The notes beneath the pieces are model-generated. The model ran no database searches. It was given only the letters and a program-made list of their open reading frames with translations, and was not told the DNA's origin. Below, piece by piece: positions 1-9,927 of a stretch of DNA of 64,000 nt. The stretch is from Prostheceraeus crozeri. Taxonomy: Eukaryota > Platyhelminthes > Polycladida > Euryleptidae. The stretch spans positions 425,115 through 489,114 of the forward strand of contig CAJQUW010000515.1 in NCBI GenBank assembly GCA_907163375.1, read 5' to 3'. The translations under genes and the position numbers were made by a program. The stretch's first letter is position 1. The number at the start of each line of letters is the position of its first letter.

Positions 1-464
1 CGTTGGTGTAGTGATCATTTGCATGCGTGTGTTGAAGTCTGTGCGAAGATCGCTGAAAGTGACTATCAAAAGAAAGAGGGCACAAATCGCAAGGAAAGGA
101 GATGTCATCGTCAGAATCAACTTCACCTCCGGAGATTGACGCCGCTTTGCGTTGACACACACGTTGTTTGATGTGTCGAAGGAGACTGTGCTTCCTTGTA
201 AACATATGTCCGCAGTCGGCACATTCCCACTCGTTGCCTTGTCGCGAGAGTCCTGAGCTGGAACTCACATCACCTGAAAGAGAAATCATTCTATCATCTC
301 TGTTCAAGTCTCAGTGTATTGTTACAACCTACTTTGACTCAACAACTCTAAACTTTCCTCGAGAAGGGAGGGCGTTGATGATGAAGTTGATGCCTGAAAT
401 TGAGGAAGATGCTATTAGCCACACGTTTGAGGGAGATGAGTGAAGAAATTTTCAACTTACCATT
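1..464 (-). CDS. C2H2 zinc-finger protein, N-terminal part (runs off left edge)
   Basis: Reading leftwards, three exons splice in phase: an exon whose coding part is only ATG (464-462, donor GTAAGT), an exon at 393-333 (Ser/Thr/Leu-rich), and an exon from 273 to beyond base 1. Introns are 68 nt (461-394) and 59 nt (332-274), both GT-AG. The third exon encodes WECADCGHMFTRKHSLLRH (C-x2-C-x12-H, last ligand probably Cys in RQ/KQRVC context) and then a second finger beginning FPCDLCPLSF with a His pair, separated by an acidic linker. So this is probably a DNA-binding protein. TATA-like TATAAG lies at 575-570. It is divergent from the gene starting at 709. The very short introns contrast with the kilobase introns of ACBD3 in the same window. 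Family beyond C2H2 is not recognised; splicing is inferred. Confidence 0.6.
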
Positions 465-567
465 TCAACGAAATCGAGTTTAAGGTTGATACTTCAACAA
501 GATAGAGACTTCACGAGAGGGCAGTTTACTTGTACGCCTCAAATATAGAATTCGTCAGAGAACACTT

Positions 568-575
568 CACTTATA
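568..575 (-). promoter_or_regulatory. TATA-like box for the zinc-finger gene
   Basis: TATAAGTG on the minus strand about 105 bases before the ATG at 464. The region 500-600 also carries a direct repeat (TACGCCTCAAA / TACGTCTCAAA, about 44 bp apart) that could be regulatory. The spacing to the start codon is longer than for the other TATA boxes here. Confidence 0.3.
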
Positions 576-708
576 CGTCTCAAAGACAGAGTGAAATGAC
601 ACGAATGTCACTTTGCATATTCATCATTCATTGGCTGTTCATTCTGATTGGTTGCTTGTTGATACTTAAGAATTAGAAAACATTTCAAAGTCATTATCCA
701 CAGTCAAC

Positions 709-1104
709 ATGACAAGCCCTCCGACAACACCAAACACAAAATTCTCTTCTCCATCCTCAACACCAAACGCTCCAACGAAGGTAGAGAAGGTGTCATTACC
801 AGCGGACAACGAAGAGAGTGTATGTGAGAAGGAGTGTCCCGACTTAACAGGCGTGAGGTGGAAGTATCTCCAGTACGATACTGACGATGTGATGGAGATC
901 ACCAGCACCAAGTTCCTCCACCAATTATGGGAGTGGTACACCCCTAACTCCCAGCCACGAACTATGGCGGAGTGGGAGTATATTGACAAAGTGAGGCTCG
1001 CAGTGGAAGAACGATTAAAGCAAGTGAACTGTTTTTGTTATCTATGTGAAGCCAGACTCTGGGACGATATTGACGATGAAGACCTTTTGAAATACATGCC
1101 ATAA
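709..1104 (+). CDS. Unrecognised 131-aa acidic protein
   Basis: Intronless ORF starting at an ATG in good context (caac-ATG-ac). The N-terminal ~35 residues are Thr/Ser/Pro-rich and probably disordered; the rest is Trp- and acid-rich and ends with a CFCYLCEARLW segment (three Cys) and an acidic DDIDDEDLLKYMP tail. The stop codon is followed immediately by AATAAA, so stop and poly(A) signal nearly overlap. Divergent from the zinc-finger gene with about 245 bp between start codons. I recognise no family. The compact ending and lack of introns resemble virus-type genes, but this is inference. Confidence 0.5.
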   Translation: MTSPPTTPNTKFSSPSSTPNAPTKVEKVSLPADNEESVCEKECPDLTGVRWKYLQYDTDDVMEITSTKFLHQLWEWYTPNSQPRTMAEWEYIDKVRLAVEERLKQVNCFCYLCEARLWDDIDDEDLLKYMP

Positions 1105-1105
1105 T

Positions 1106-1112
1106 AAATTTT
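1106..1112 (+). terminator. Poly(A) signal after the 709-1104 ORF
   Basis: AATAAA directly after the stop codon, followed by a T-rich run. Confidence 0.45.
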
Positions 1113-1154
1113 TATTTCGTATTATCTTTGGTTTCATACTGACTTACTTGAATG

Positions 1155-1978
1155 GGGCTTCAGTGGATGATTTAAGCATGTATACTTTTTCATTTGGAAA
1201 TAGTAGCACACTTAGTTTAACTTGCAATTCTTATAACATTTCATATGGACGATGATGATAGATGAAATAGTATCAAATAAAATTAAGATAGCTTACACTT
1301 CTGATACAGGGATAGCAATCGACTGCGATCCATATGTAAAGAGCTTGTTAGACTACGGATGGGCTTAAGTGGATGATTTAACCATGTATACTTTTTCATT
1401 TGGAAATAGTAGCACGCTTAGTCTAACTTGTAAATCTTAAAACATTCCATATGGACGATGATGATAGATGAAATAGTGTCAAATAAAATTAAGATAGCTT
1501 ACACTTCTGATACAGGGATAGCAATCGACTGCGATCCATATGTAAAGAGCTTGTTAGACTACGGATGGGCTTAAGTGGATGATTTAACCATGTATACTTT
1601 TTCATTTGGAAATAGTACCACGCTTAGTCTAACTTGTAAATCTTAAAACATTCCATATGGACGATGATGATAGATGAAATAGTGTCAAATAAAATTAAGA
1701 TAGCTTACACTTCTGATGCAGGGATAGCAATCGACTGCGATCCATGTGTAAAGAGCTTGTTAGACTACGGATGGGCTTAAGTGGATGATTTAACCATGTA
1801 TACTTTTTCATTTGGAAATAGTACCACGCTTAGTCTAACTTGTAAATCTTAAAACATTCCATATGGACGATGATGATAGATGAAATAGTGTCAAATAAAA
1901 TTAAGATAGCTTACACTTCTGATGCAGGGATAGCAATCGACTGCGATCCATGTGTAAAGAGCTTGTTAGACTACGGAA
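1155..1978. repeat. 206-bp tandem repeat, four copies
   Basis: Units begin with GGGCTT at 1155, 1361, 1567 and 1773, so the period is exactly 206 bp. The first copy is the most diverged; copies 2-4 are almost identical. Each holds GGGATAGCAATCGACTGC, a string that recurs at 2823-2840 beside the second 145-bp module. Function unknown. Confidence 0.9.
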
Positions 1979-2088
1979 GAGAGAAGTGTGTTATGTTGCG
2001 TGTGGCGCGTGAGTGTCCTCCCATTTCATTCCATTCATCAATTCGTCTCATTGATAGAGACAGGTAGAACTCATGGCTCTCATAACGT

Positions 2089-2463
2089 ATGCAATGGAAA
2101 GTTTTAGGCAACCTTCGACAGTTGGCTAAATGTCGCCCTGACGCGAATGCATACTACGTTGAGACAGAGGCAATCACTTGCAAACATGACGCAGAGAGGT
2201 TAAACAAGATTGACCATTGCCGAATGTCCCTTGCGGTATACATAGCTACGGGTTTCACCGCCGCCCTTTACAGGAACGCCCGTCGAAAGGAAGTATTACA
2301 CCGAACTTCATTTGTAACGTTCAAGTTGACTGATAGCAGATTCAACTTAATGATAGTATTCGCCAGTCCGAAGACTGCCCAGGGCAAACCGCGTGGAGGT
2401 TCTATCATGTCTTGCCCCATGGAGGCCCTTAAGAGAGCCGATGGTTCGTTCTCGGGGGTGTGA
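2089..2463 (+). CDS. Possible small ORF ending in a repeated cassette
   Basis: 124-codon open frame. The first ~75 codons have a protein-like mix with several Cys and His; the last ~48 codons are the first copy of the 145-bp repeated module read in frame (FKLTDSRFNL ... ALKRADGSFSGV). The same frame is also open in the second module copy, but the third copy has an internal deletion. No promoter is evident. It may be a chance ORF through a repeat. Confidence 0.25.
   Translation: MQWKVLGNLRQLAKCRPDANAYYVETEAITCKHDAERLNKIDHCRMSLAVYIATGFTAALYRNARRKEVLHRTSFVTFKLTDSRFNLMIVFASPKTAQGKPRGGSIMSCPMEALKRADGSFSGV
2316..2460. repeat. 145-bp dispersed module, copy 1
   Basis: Begins AACGTTCAAGTTGACTGATA and ends near TTCGTTCTCGGG. 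It sits 3' of the minus-strand ORF 2475-2729. Copies 2 and 3 are at 2843-2987 and 3319-3456. Confidence 0.9.
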
Positions 2464-2474
2464 ATTTAAGTTGA

Positions 2475-2729
2475 CTATTGGCTGGAATAGTCAATGGGTA
2501 TGACGGTTATGTTCTCATAGACCCTATACCGCCGAGGTCGTACTGGTGCATCTGGCACCTTTCGGATGCGAGTGGTATTCGGAGTCCACACCTCATCCGT
2601 CCAAATGATCTTCTTGATCTTCCCCTTCTTATCATCCTCTTCATCCCACTCGTCGAGGATGACGAACTCGGGAATGGCGTTGTCTTCATCGATGAAGACG
2701 GGAATGTTGTTGGTAGATGTCGCTTCCAT
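2475..2729 (-). CDS. Small acidic unrecognised protein, 84 aa
   Basis: MEATSTNNIPVFIDEDNAIP start; the middle is strongly acidic (DEWDEEDDKKGK) and the C-terminus is Arg/Pro-rich. A strong TATA box (CCCTATATAAGCC) lies about 45 bases before the ATG, which supports this start. Intronless. No family recognised. It is one of several minus-strand ORFs, each with its own TATA and an upstream 145-bp module. Confidence 0.5.
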   Translation of the reverse strand: MEATSTNNIPVFIDEDNAIPEFVILDEWDEEDDKKGKIKKIIWTDEVWTPNTTRIRKVPDAPVRPRRYRVYENITVIPIDYSSQ

Positions 2730-2770
2730 CGTGACTTCAAATTGAATGAGAAGCGCTACAATCTTCTGGC

Positions 2771-2778
2771 TTATATAG
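2771..2778 (-). promoter_or_regulatory. TATA box for ORF 2475-2729
   Basis: TATATAAG on the minus strand in CCCTATATAAGCC context, about 45 bases upstream of the ATG. The 145-bp module copy 2 begins about 65 bases further upstream. Confidence 0.55.
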
Positions 2779-2842
2779 GGTTTTCAACAATGAATTTCTC
2801 AACAGCGAATCAGAATGCTTCAGGGATAGCAATCGACTGCAT

Positions 2843-2987
2843 AACGTTCAAGTTGACTGATAGCAGATTCAACTTAATGATAGTATCCGCCAGTCCGAAG
2901 ACTGCCCAGGGCAAACCGCGAGGAGGTTCTATCAAATCTTGCCCCATGGTGGCCCTTAAGAGAGCCGATGGTTCGTTCTCGGGAGTA
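2843..2987. repeat. 145-bp dispersed module, copy 2
   Basis: Close match to copy 1 with scattered base changes. It lies upstream of the TATA box of ORF 2475-2729. It is joined on its left to an 18-bp string shared with the 206-bp tandem repeat. Confidence 0.9.
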
Positions 2988-2995
2988 ACGTCATC

Positions 2996-3262
2996 TTACA
3001 CCCTACCAATTCTACTGAGAGAGTCTTTGACTCTCTCTTTGGTAGCACTGTCCACTTCCACACTAACTGGTACATGGCTAAAAAGTGGAATGTAGCGCCA
3101 TTCCGTTGGATTGACAGCAGTTGCTGTCATCGGATTGCCAATCCGAGCAAGATTATTATAAACTCTGTCTTGCTCCTCTAGCCTGACAAACTCCTCAAAT
3201 AAATTTCGCGGCCTTAACTGCGGTCCGCGAGGAGAGCTGACTTGACTGTTCGGCGTCTGCAT
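2996..3262 (-). CDS. Unrecognised 88-aa protein
   Basis: MQTPNSQVSSPRGPQLRPRN start, then a helical, charged stretch (EEFVRLEEQDRVYNNLARIG) and a C-terminal VSVEVDSATKERVKDSLSRIG. A textbook TATA box (GGGTATATAAACC) sits about 32-40 bases before the ATG, fixing the start. Intronless. No family recognised. Next to the similarly organised ORFs 2475-2729 and 3942-4730, all on the minus strand. Confidence 0.5.
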   Translation of the reverse strand: MQTPNSQVSSPRGPQLRPRNLFEEFVRLEEQDRVYNNLARIGNPMTATAVNPTEWRYIPLFSHVPVSVEVDSATKERVKDSLSRIGRV

Positions 3263-3293
3263 GATTGAAATGAAATGAAATGAGAGGCAGTGG

Positions 3294-3301
3294 TTTATAT
3301 A
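3294..3301 (-). promoter_or_regulatory. TATA box for ORF 2996-3262
   Basis: TATATAAA on the minus strand, about 32 bases 5' of the ATG. Module copy 3 starts 18 bases upstream of it. Confidence 0.6.
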
Positions 3302-3318
3302 CCCCTCTAACGCGACGC

Positions 3319-3456
3319 AACGTTCAAGTTGACTGATAGCAGATTCAACTTAATGATAGTATTCGCCAGTCCGAAGACTGCAAACCGCGTGGAGGTTCTA
3401 TCATGTCTTGCCCCTAGGTGGCCCTTAAGAGAGCCGATGGTTCGTTCTCGGGAGTG
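3319..3456. repeat. 145-bp dispersed module, copy 3 (138 bp)
   Basis: Same module as at 2316 and 2843 with a small internal deletion. It lies just upstream of the TATA box of ORF 2996-3262. Confidence 0.9.
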
Positions 3457-3941
3457 TCGTGATGGGGTGGTGAAGGCGGGCAAAGATCTGCAATGAAAAT
3501 GATATGTATTAGAATAGGATATACTATCTTATTTACTTTTCACTTACCAAGTTAGCCATCCTTTGGCAGTCTCGCGCGCTTCCGAATAGAAAATTTGTGC
3601 AGATGGCCGCGCATTCTCAGGCTGGCATGGAGACATTTTTTCGTCGGATGGCCGTTATAACATAGGATGGACTCGTCCAGATTTTGATTGACGAGTACTT
3701 CGCCGGCCAAATGATTATCCCGAATAGGGATGTGAAATTCAAACAAACGATCCTCATTCACACGTTCCCACTCATCCCTCATGCGCTCCAACTTCTCATA
3801 CGCCTGCCTCTCATCACCCCGCCGAGCCACAGTCCTCTCCAACTCAACATTCCTCGCTCTCAACACACTCATCTCCTTCATCATCTCCTCAAACTTCGCT
3901 TCTGCATCTCTCATTCTTCTCTCCGCAGCACTCGCCCTCTT

Positions 3942-4730
3942 CTAACACTCATCATTCTTCTCTTCCAACTCTCGCGTCTTATTCTTCAAATCAGTTACAC
4001 TACGCCTCATTCTAATATTCTCATCCGCTACCTCCTTCGACTTCAGTTCCTTCTTTTTCAACTCATCCAACTCCTTCACAACTTCATCCTTCACTTTCTT
4101 CAAACTCTCATACTTATTCACCAACAAATCATGCGCCATCTGCTGCGAAACATGCCTCTTCTCTTCATCCTTCAACCACCTCGCCGACTGCACACGAATC
4201 CCACCACTCTTCACTTTTGGGGAAGATGAGCTCTTCGGGGGGTCGGTGATGACAATGTTTGACACCTTCGACGACGAAGAGCTCAACTTCCTCACACGCT
4301 TCCTCACACGCTCCCTATCTAAATCCACATCATCCTCATCATCACTCTCAAGCACTCTCTTTCGCTCAATTTCAGCCTCCAACGACGCAACCGCTCTCGC
4401 CAACTCATCATTCTCAACAACATTCTCAACAACATTCTCAACCTTACCCTCTCGCTCGATCGCCAACATTCGCTCCCTCTCTTCCACAATCAACTGCGTA
4501 AATCTCAAGTCACTCACTAAACCACCACTACAGTCAGCATACACTCTGTAGAAACGCGCCTCATCCTCATCACCCTTCAGCACTCTACACTTCACACACG
4601 CAACCCTATTCAAGATAATCATGTGGCCGGTGCCCGCCTTCTTGACATGCGCCTTGGCGTCCGCACTGCGATTTATTCGACCGCACACACACATTTTGAT
4701 ATGATATTTTCTGTTCTTATCATTAGCCAT
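3942..4730 (-). CDS. Cys-motif plus coiled-coil protein, unrecognised (262 aa)
   Basis: Starts MANDKNRKYHIKMCVCGRIN. Residues ~12-50 hold a CxCG pair and a CVKC pair, a likely metal-binding head. Residues ~80-115 are Glu-rich helix, ~120-165 are acidic then Ser-rich, and ~195-262 are a Lys/Glu coiled coil. Coding-type sequence of the same kind continues leftwards to about 3552, so the gene as a whole is not intact here. No family recognised. If the island is a virus remnant this would be a fossil gene; that assignment is inference. Confidence 0.45.
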   Translation of the reverse strand: MANDKNRKYHIKMCVCGRINRSADAKAHVKKAGTGHMIILNRVACVKCRVLKGDEDEARFYRVYADCSGGLVSDLRFTQLIVEERERMLAIEREGKVENVVENVVENDELARAVASLEAEIERKRVLESDDEDDVDLDRERVRKRVRKLSSSSSKVSNIVITDPPKSSSSPKVKSGGIRVQSARWLKDEEKRHVSQQMAHDLLVNKYESLKKVKDEVVKELDELKKKELKSKEVADENIRMRRSVTDLKNKTRELEEKNDEC

Positions 4731-4734
4731 GCCT

Positions 4735-5560
4735 GATTTTATCGTTAGCTGTAAGATAATGAAATTTGTATAAGTTTGGAATCATGTAGTACAGTCATAT
4801 TCCTAAAGCATTACACTTAGTCAGGAATGATAGATTTGAGTGTAGTGAGTGGCACTCGATCCCGTCGACAGCCCGAAGGCCTTGTACTGATCACTAGGGA
4901 AGTGAGAGATCTTCCCCGATACCCGCTCTTTACAGCTGAAGACATCATTGTCACTGCCCGAAGTGGTAACAGGAACGCCGAGTCAAAGGTAGTGATCAGT
5001 AGCTGGGATCTAACCCCTCAAAGCTGCCTTAGACATAGTTAAATTTCAAATCTGATAGCAGATTTGAACTCAGCATACTTGAAAACCTTAGTCTACATGT
5101 TAAAACTTTAAAAAAACTGAAAATTAAGAATTTTTAAAAAATTCCGCATTTTACTACTCATACTACTTTTAAAAAATTTTATCAGTAGTAAAGACACTAT
5201 CAAACTCTATCATACAAACTTTGAAGTAGCAAGATAGCTTGCCTACTTCAAAAGATAGAGTCCTTTGAAACACCCGATATCGGGAGCTCAGAGCGACGAC
5301 CGTCGCTTACCTCGTCTTTCGATGAAGTGATCAGACTTACGTTGACGGGGGTTTATATATGCTCGGAAGAAAACTTAAAATGGCTCTATCTCCGAAAGTA
5401 TTTATCGTAGCGACATGCGGTTTGTTGCAAACGATTCGTCTCATCATTCTCTATCATATGACACCTGAACCATTCTCGTATGACCACGGGAGGTTGGTCC
5501 GGCAGCACATGTCCATGTAACATGCCACAAGTGAAAAAATTCCTAAGTGTGAGAGCTCCA
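4735..5560. other. Intergenic, no gene seen
   Basis: AT-rich spacer between the left gene island and the tandem array. It holds small hairpins: CAAATCTG/CAGATTTG near 5047-5070 and GAAGTAG/CTACTTC near 5222-5248. The plus ORF at 4827-5042 has no supporting context. Confidence 0.5.
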
Positions 5561-6473
5561 GTGTGGTGAAAATTTTGAAAAATTTAAAACTTCCGAATTT
5601 CGACCTGGAACCTTTACCAAAACATTTTTCATCAAATTTCACTGACCTCCCCCCCTCGATCGGAGAAATTTGATGAAAAATGGTTTGGTAAAGGTCCCAG
5701 GTCGAAATTCTACACTTTGAAAAATTTTCAAAATTTTGACCATACAAAGTCACTGTGAGACTTAGGATTTTTTCAGGTGAGCTCCGAACTAAAATCTTAA
5801 ATGGCGTCTCACATCTAAACGAAGACAGATATGAACAAGCCGTTTCTTTCACTGAATTTGTCTCACTCTTAGCTTTCAAACGAGCTATTGCACGACAAAA
5901 TCCGTCCACTAGAAGCCAAGATCGAAGGTAGCTCTCCCAAGGGGGGGGGAGGTCAGTGAAATTTGATGAAAAATGTTTTGGTGACGGTCCCAGGTCGAAA
6001 TTCCACACTTTGGAAAATTTTCAAAATTTTACCCATACACAGCCACTCTGACACTTAGGATTTTTTCAGGTGAGCTCCGAACTAAAATCTTGTAACAGCT
6101 CTAACTTTTGAACGGCTGGTCCGATTGACTCGCGACGAAAATGTCGTCAAGCAGTTTTTTCTCCTCTTTCAAACGAGTAGCTGTAAGACAAAATCCGTTC
6201 ACTAGAACCAAAGTTAGAAGATTGCTGTCGGGGGGGGGGGGTCAGTGAAATTTGATGAAAAATGTTTTGGTGAAGGTCCCAGGTCGAAATTCCACACTTT
6301 GGAAAATTTTCAAAATTTTGACCATACACAGCCACTCTGACACTTAGGATTTTTTCAGGTGAGCTCCGAACTATAATCTTGTAACAGCTCTAACTTTTGA
6401 ACGGCTGGTCCGATTGACTCGCAACAAAAAATGTCGTCGAGCAGTTTTTTCTCCTCTTTCAAACGAGTAGCTG
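5560..6473. repeat. ~290-bp tandem array, left part
   Basis: Units recur with the landmark CCAGGTCGAAATTC near 5699, 5991 and 6287. Each carries a G-homopolymer, then GGTCAGTGAAATTTGATG and TTTTTTCAGGTGAGCTCCGA. At 5560-5760 two units meet head to head, giving an inverted repeat. The array resumes at 10972 after the LTR insertion. Short ORFs here (MWNFDLGPSPKHF-type) are repeat by-products. Confidence 0.85.
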
Positions 6474-7513
6474 TGTAAACTACTTTTTATCTAACGTGAA
6501 TAATTTGGTTGATGAAATGACGTAGTTTACACTTAGACGATTTTTCTACTAGCCACTGAAAAGAAGTGACCGCTCTAAAACTGTGAGAATTATAATGATC
6601 TTTACAAATTGATCTTCTCTTTAACGCACGATTAATTACCCCAATAGCTCGCCTGACTTATCCAAAAATTATTACTATTTCTACCACTTAAAAATAAAAC
6701 CATCAAATTAAACGTTAACCAAAAACGGAAAAGGTGCAAGTCGAACGTATAATATAACTTTCAAAAATCAGCACAATAAGATTACAATGGATCAGTACTT
6801 CTGAATACAAAGAATGTGATACTCATCCAGAAGAAGTGAACAGGGAAGCGATGCCCTCGGAGGAAGTCACTGGTGGAGATCAGCAGGCGAGTAAGACGGA
6901 GTTCAAGATAGTGAGCGGATGTAGGTCGTTGTCGTTTGGTCTGCTGTCGTTTGGTGTGGTAGATAAGTTTATATATTATATTTTCCTTTGACGACTGAGT
7001 TTCCATGGGAGAAAATGCTGTCCGCTGTAGGCCCAAATCCGGAGTTTAAATAAAACATGGTACGCGATGTTCAAGCATTGTCGCTAAATTAAATACACTC
7101 AGCGCCAAATAATTTCCACAAGAGAAATAAATGACCACGAACATGAGCCGAAATCCGTGCGTCAAATAGTAACGCGGTTCAAAATATTTGCACATTAAAC
7201 TAATAAGTCCTCTGATCTCACTCGCAAAGATGGATTAATACGGCGCCAGTAAACACCGCATGGCGAGAGAGAACAAATCCATTGTCAATTAACATTAAGT
7301 CATCAAAATGCTTTTCCTGATGTAATTCGGCTGCATGTAATAAATTGGAATATGATGAAAAGAATTCACGATAAGTTTGAGATGTTGTCAGTAATGTAAC
7401 CATTTGGAATATTGTAATATAAGTAGGTCGGGATCCGCCGATAGATATTTGATAAGCCAAGATTATAATAATACCATGAAATAAATGCCATGCTTGTAAG
7501 TGTGAAGATTACA
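6474..7513 (-). repeat. LTR (3' LTR in element orientation)
   Basis: 1040 bp, about 99.4% identical by eye to 9928-10967. The ORFs inside are LTR sequence, not genes. Confidence 0.85.
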
Positions 7514-9286
7514 ATACTCATCCTCGTGAGGAGCCTCGTCCCGAGGATCACTGAAAAAGCAAGCAGAACAGATAATTAAAGGAAAATAAGCATCGATATG
7601 TCGAGTGACGAAGGAAACAATAAATTAATAAGATTGAATAGTATTAAAAATAGAACGAGAACGGAATGGCAGTTAGATTAATATATACATCACATCACGT
7701 ACATGAGGAAAAAAATGAAAAACGACGAAATAGGGAATGAGATAATATTGAAAACTTAAAATACACTACGAAAAGGAGGTCAGGACAGGCAATATATATA
7801 TCAATCAGATGCGGCGAAAAATAGTATATGCAGATTTTGGATCATGAAAATAAGTTCTGATTTTTAGATTGGCCAAGCAAGACCGTACCTGAGGCCGGAA
7901 GAGAAATGGCCCGATAAAGGTCCATCCCAGAAATGGATAGATTTCTCCGATGACTTGGTAGAAGGCTTCTACTGCCGCAGATGAAAGCTTATGAGGGCGG
8001 AAAAAAATAGAATGCCGCGCCGACAACTGAGGGCGCTAAGTCCGCACGGCCGCGGGGTTAAAATCTGCTGTAAAGTTGAGATAGTCCAGGAGGCCAGATC
8101 TCCCAAGCGCGGCAAGTGTAGAAAGGGATTGTCACGCGGTTATGTACTTGAATGACAGATGCTTCGGGAGAAATCGGACTGAAGAAATTTTGATCAAGTT
8201 AGATATAAATCTGAAGAGGTAGGCCTATGTAACTAAGCTGCGGAGATGCTAATGTTTATAGAGAAAAAGCGTTTGAGGCTCGTTTTAAAACTGACAGACT
8301 AAGACTTAATACTAATGATACTGATTTTCACTGTTTATTTAGAACTACTTACAGGCCTAAAGTATTGAAACTAAATGACTCTTTAGGCAAAAAGAGGAAA
8401 TATTCCCTTAATCTTAGCCTACACGCTGGTATTCGAGGGACTTAACTCATGGAGTCAATACTTACCGGCTAAAAGAGAAACAAAATACACATGCACAAAA
8501 CGAACGAACATATATACAAAGTTAATTACGAAAGAAGAGGCAGCAAAACAACTCACAAAAAGACTCACAATATATTTTGGAACAAGCACTCGCAAGCAGC
8601 AAGTCGCACAGAGAAATAAAAGATCAAGAGAATTCAATATGCGATAGAGAAGATATACTCAAATCAATAGAATGTATGAAACAAAAATGAAATATGCAAA
8701 ATAGGCACCGAAATCAACCCTAGCCCTCGTTGATGTGAGGTATATTAAAAATGGAAATTATGAACAACGTTCTCGTTCTAGTTATAGATAATATAGATAG
8801 GAATGAGTATAGACACGATTAAGGAATGTTATATGATATTACTTGAAGAAGTCCTTATATCTCCACCAAACGTAGTGAAGACGACACGGGTCTTCCGTGT
8901 TAGTGTATTTACAGCAAATTAATAATTTCCACGCGAAGTTGGAAATGACTCAAAAAGTTCGAGTAAAATTATTTATTGACAGACTAGTTGACACAGTCAC
9001 AATGTAATTAAACGTTCGTATTACACCTTTTCGCTAATTTGCTAGTTTCTGTTATTGTCACAAATGAAAGAATTGTACTATAGAAATCGCTAAATTGTCA
9101 GGTCCACGTTGCTACTAAAATACAACAACTTATATCAAGATATAGATAACAATTCACGTAGTTAAACTAGCAATACCTAACAAAACGGTAAACCACGTTA
9201 AGAAATTGAGTTTCTGACGAACACAAGAGTTACTCAAAATCCGATTCACAAGAAGCTAACCACAGGTATGAAAGATACTCTACTGC

Positions 9287-9590
9287 CGTAGGACTCTTAA
9301 TCGGTGAATTCTAGTCACCTCCTACGCCGCCAGGATTGAACAATAGTTAGACTAAGGCAATTCCTGAAATCCGACCAGCGCTGGATTTTCCCGGAAGGTC
9401 TCTTAAACAACAATTCATCTACCGGTACCGATAAATTGCTTCCTTCCACCGGTGTCCTCAATCAATTAAATTGACGAGTGTGGTAGAGGTCTCTTAATCA
9501 GACGTTTTAACGTCGTCCTCTCCCATACCGAACTTAGCGTTTATAGCTAATAAAATAAATAGAGGTCCCTTAATTCAAAGACCATCCTCT
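9287..9590 (-). other. Four iterated stem-loops in the LTR element leader
   Basis: Four hairpins: 9287-9326 (arms CGTAGGA/TCCTACG, inner GGTGA/TCACC), 9393-9447 (GGAAGG/CCTTCC), 9485-9521 (AGAGG/CCTCT, inner GACGTT/AACGTC) and 9561-9590 (AGAGG/CCTCT). Each carries, just after its 5' arm on the plus strand, GG[AT]C[TC]CTTAA or close to it. They lie about 340-640 bases downstream of the primer-binding site in element orientation. Role unknown; RNA packaging, dimerisation or translation control are guesses. Confidence 0.6.
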
Positions 9591-9907
9591 AATATCAAGT
9601 AAGCAGAGATCAGACAATAACTGAAGCAAACAAAACCAGTGAATAAATCCGAAATTACAATTACCTTCAAAACAGAAACCAACACAGTACGTAGTAACCG
9701 ACAAATATACGGATATACGAATGAACTAGCAACCTAGTGTGGACAAGTTACAACAAGATGAAAGATAAACCTACGTGACTAATTGATCCTCCGAGGCAAT
9801 AACCTTCCCTAATAAAAAAGGGGCGTATAATCGTGCGTCCAAGGTACTACACAGTTGAAGAGACAGACTAAAGATGTCCGTAAAAACCGTCAGAAATATG
9901 GGCCTGT

Positions 9908-9923
9908 CCTGGCGTGGTCGCCA
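9908..9923 (-). other. Putative primer-binding site of the LTR element
   Basis: TGGCGACCACGCCAGG on the minus strand, a few bases inside the LTR ending at 9928. TGGCGACC is a common gypsy-type primer-site start. The tRNA was not identified. Confidence 0.5.
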
Positions 9924-9927
9924 AAAA

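Noticed and set aside
1155-1978. CRISPR-like regular repeat
   Set aside because: Units are contiguous 206-bp tandem copies without spacers, in eukaryotic DNA.
1870-2067. Plus-strand 65-codon ORF
   Set aside because: It begins inside the last 206-bp repeat unit and reads out by chance.
3684-4551. Long plus-strand ORFs opposite the coiled-coil gene
   Set aside because: Low-complexity antisense shadows of the minus-strand gene at 3942-4730.
5454-6335. Repeated MWNFDLGPSPKHF-type ORFs
   Set aside because: Each is one frame through the ~290-bp tandem unit; breaks differ between units and there is no promoter.
6782-7551. Minus-strand ORFs repeated at 10236-10914
   Set aside because: Both sets lie in the two LTRs of the 6474-10967 element; they are duplicated non-coding LTR sequence.
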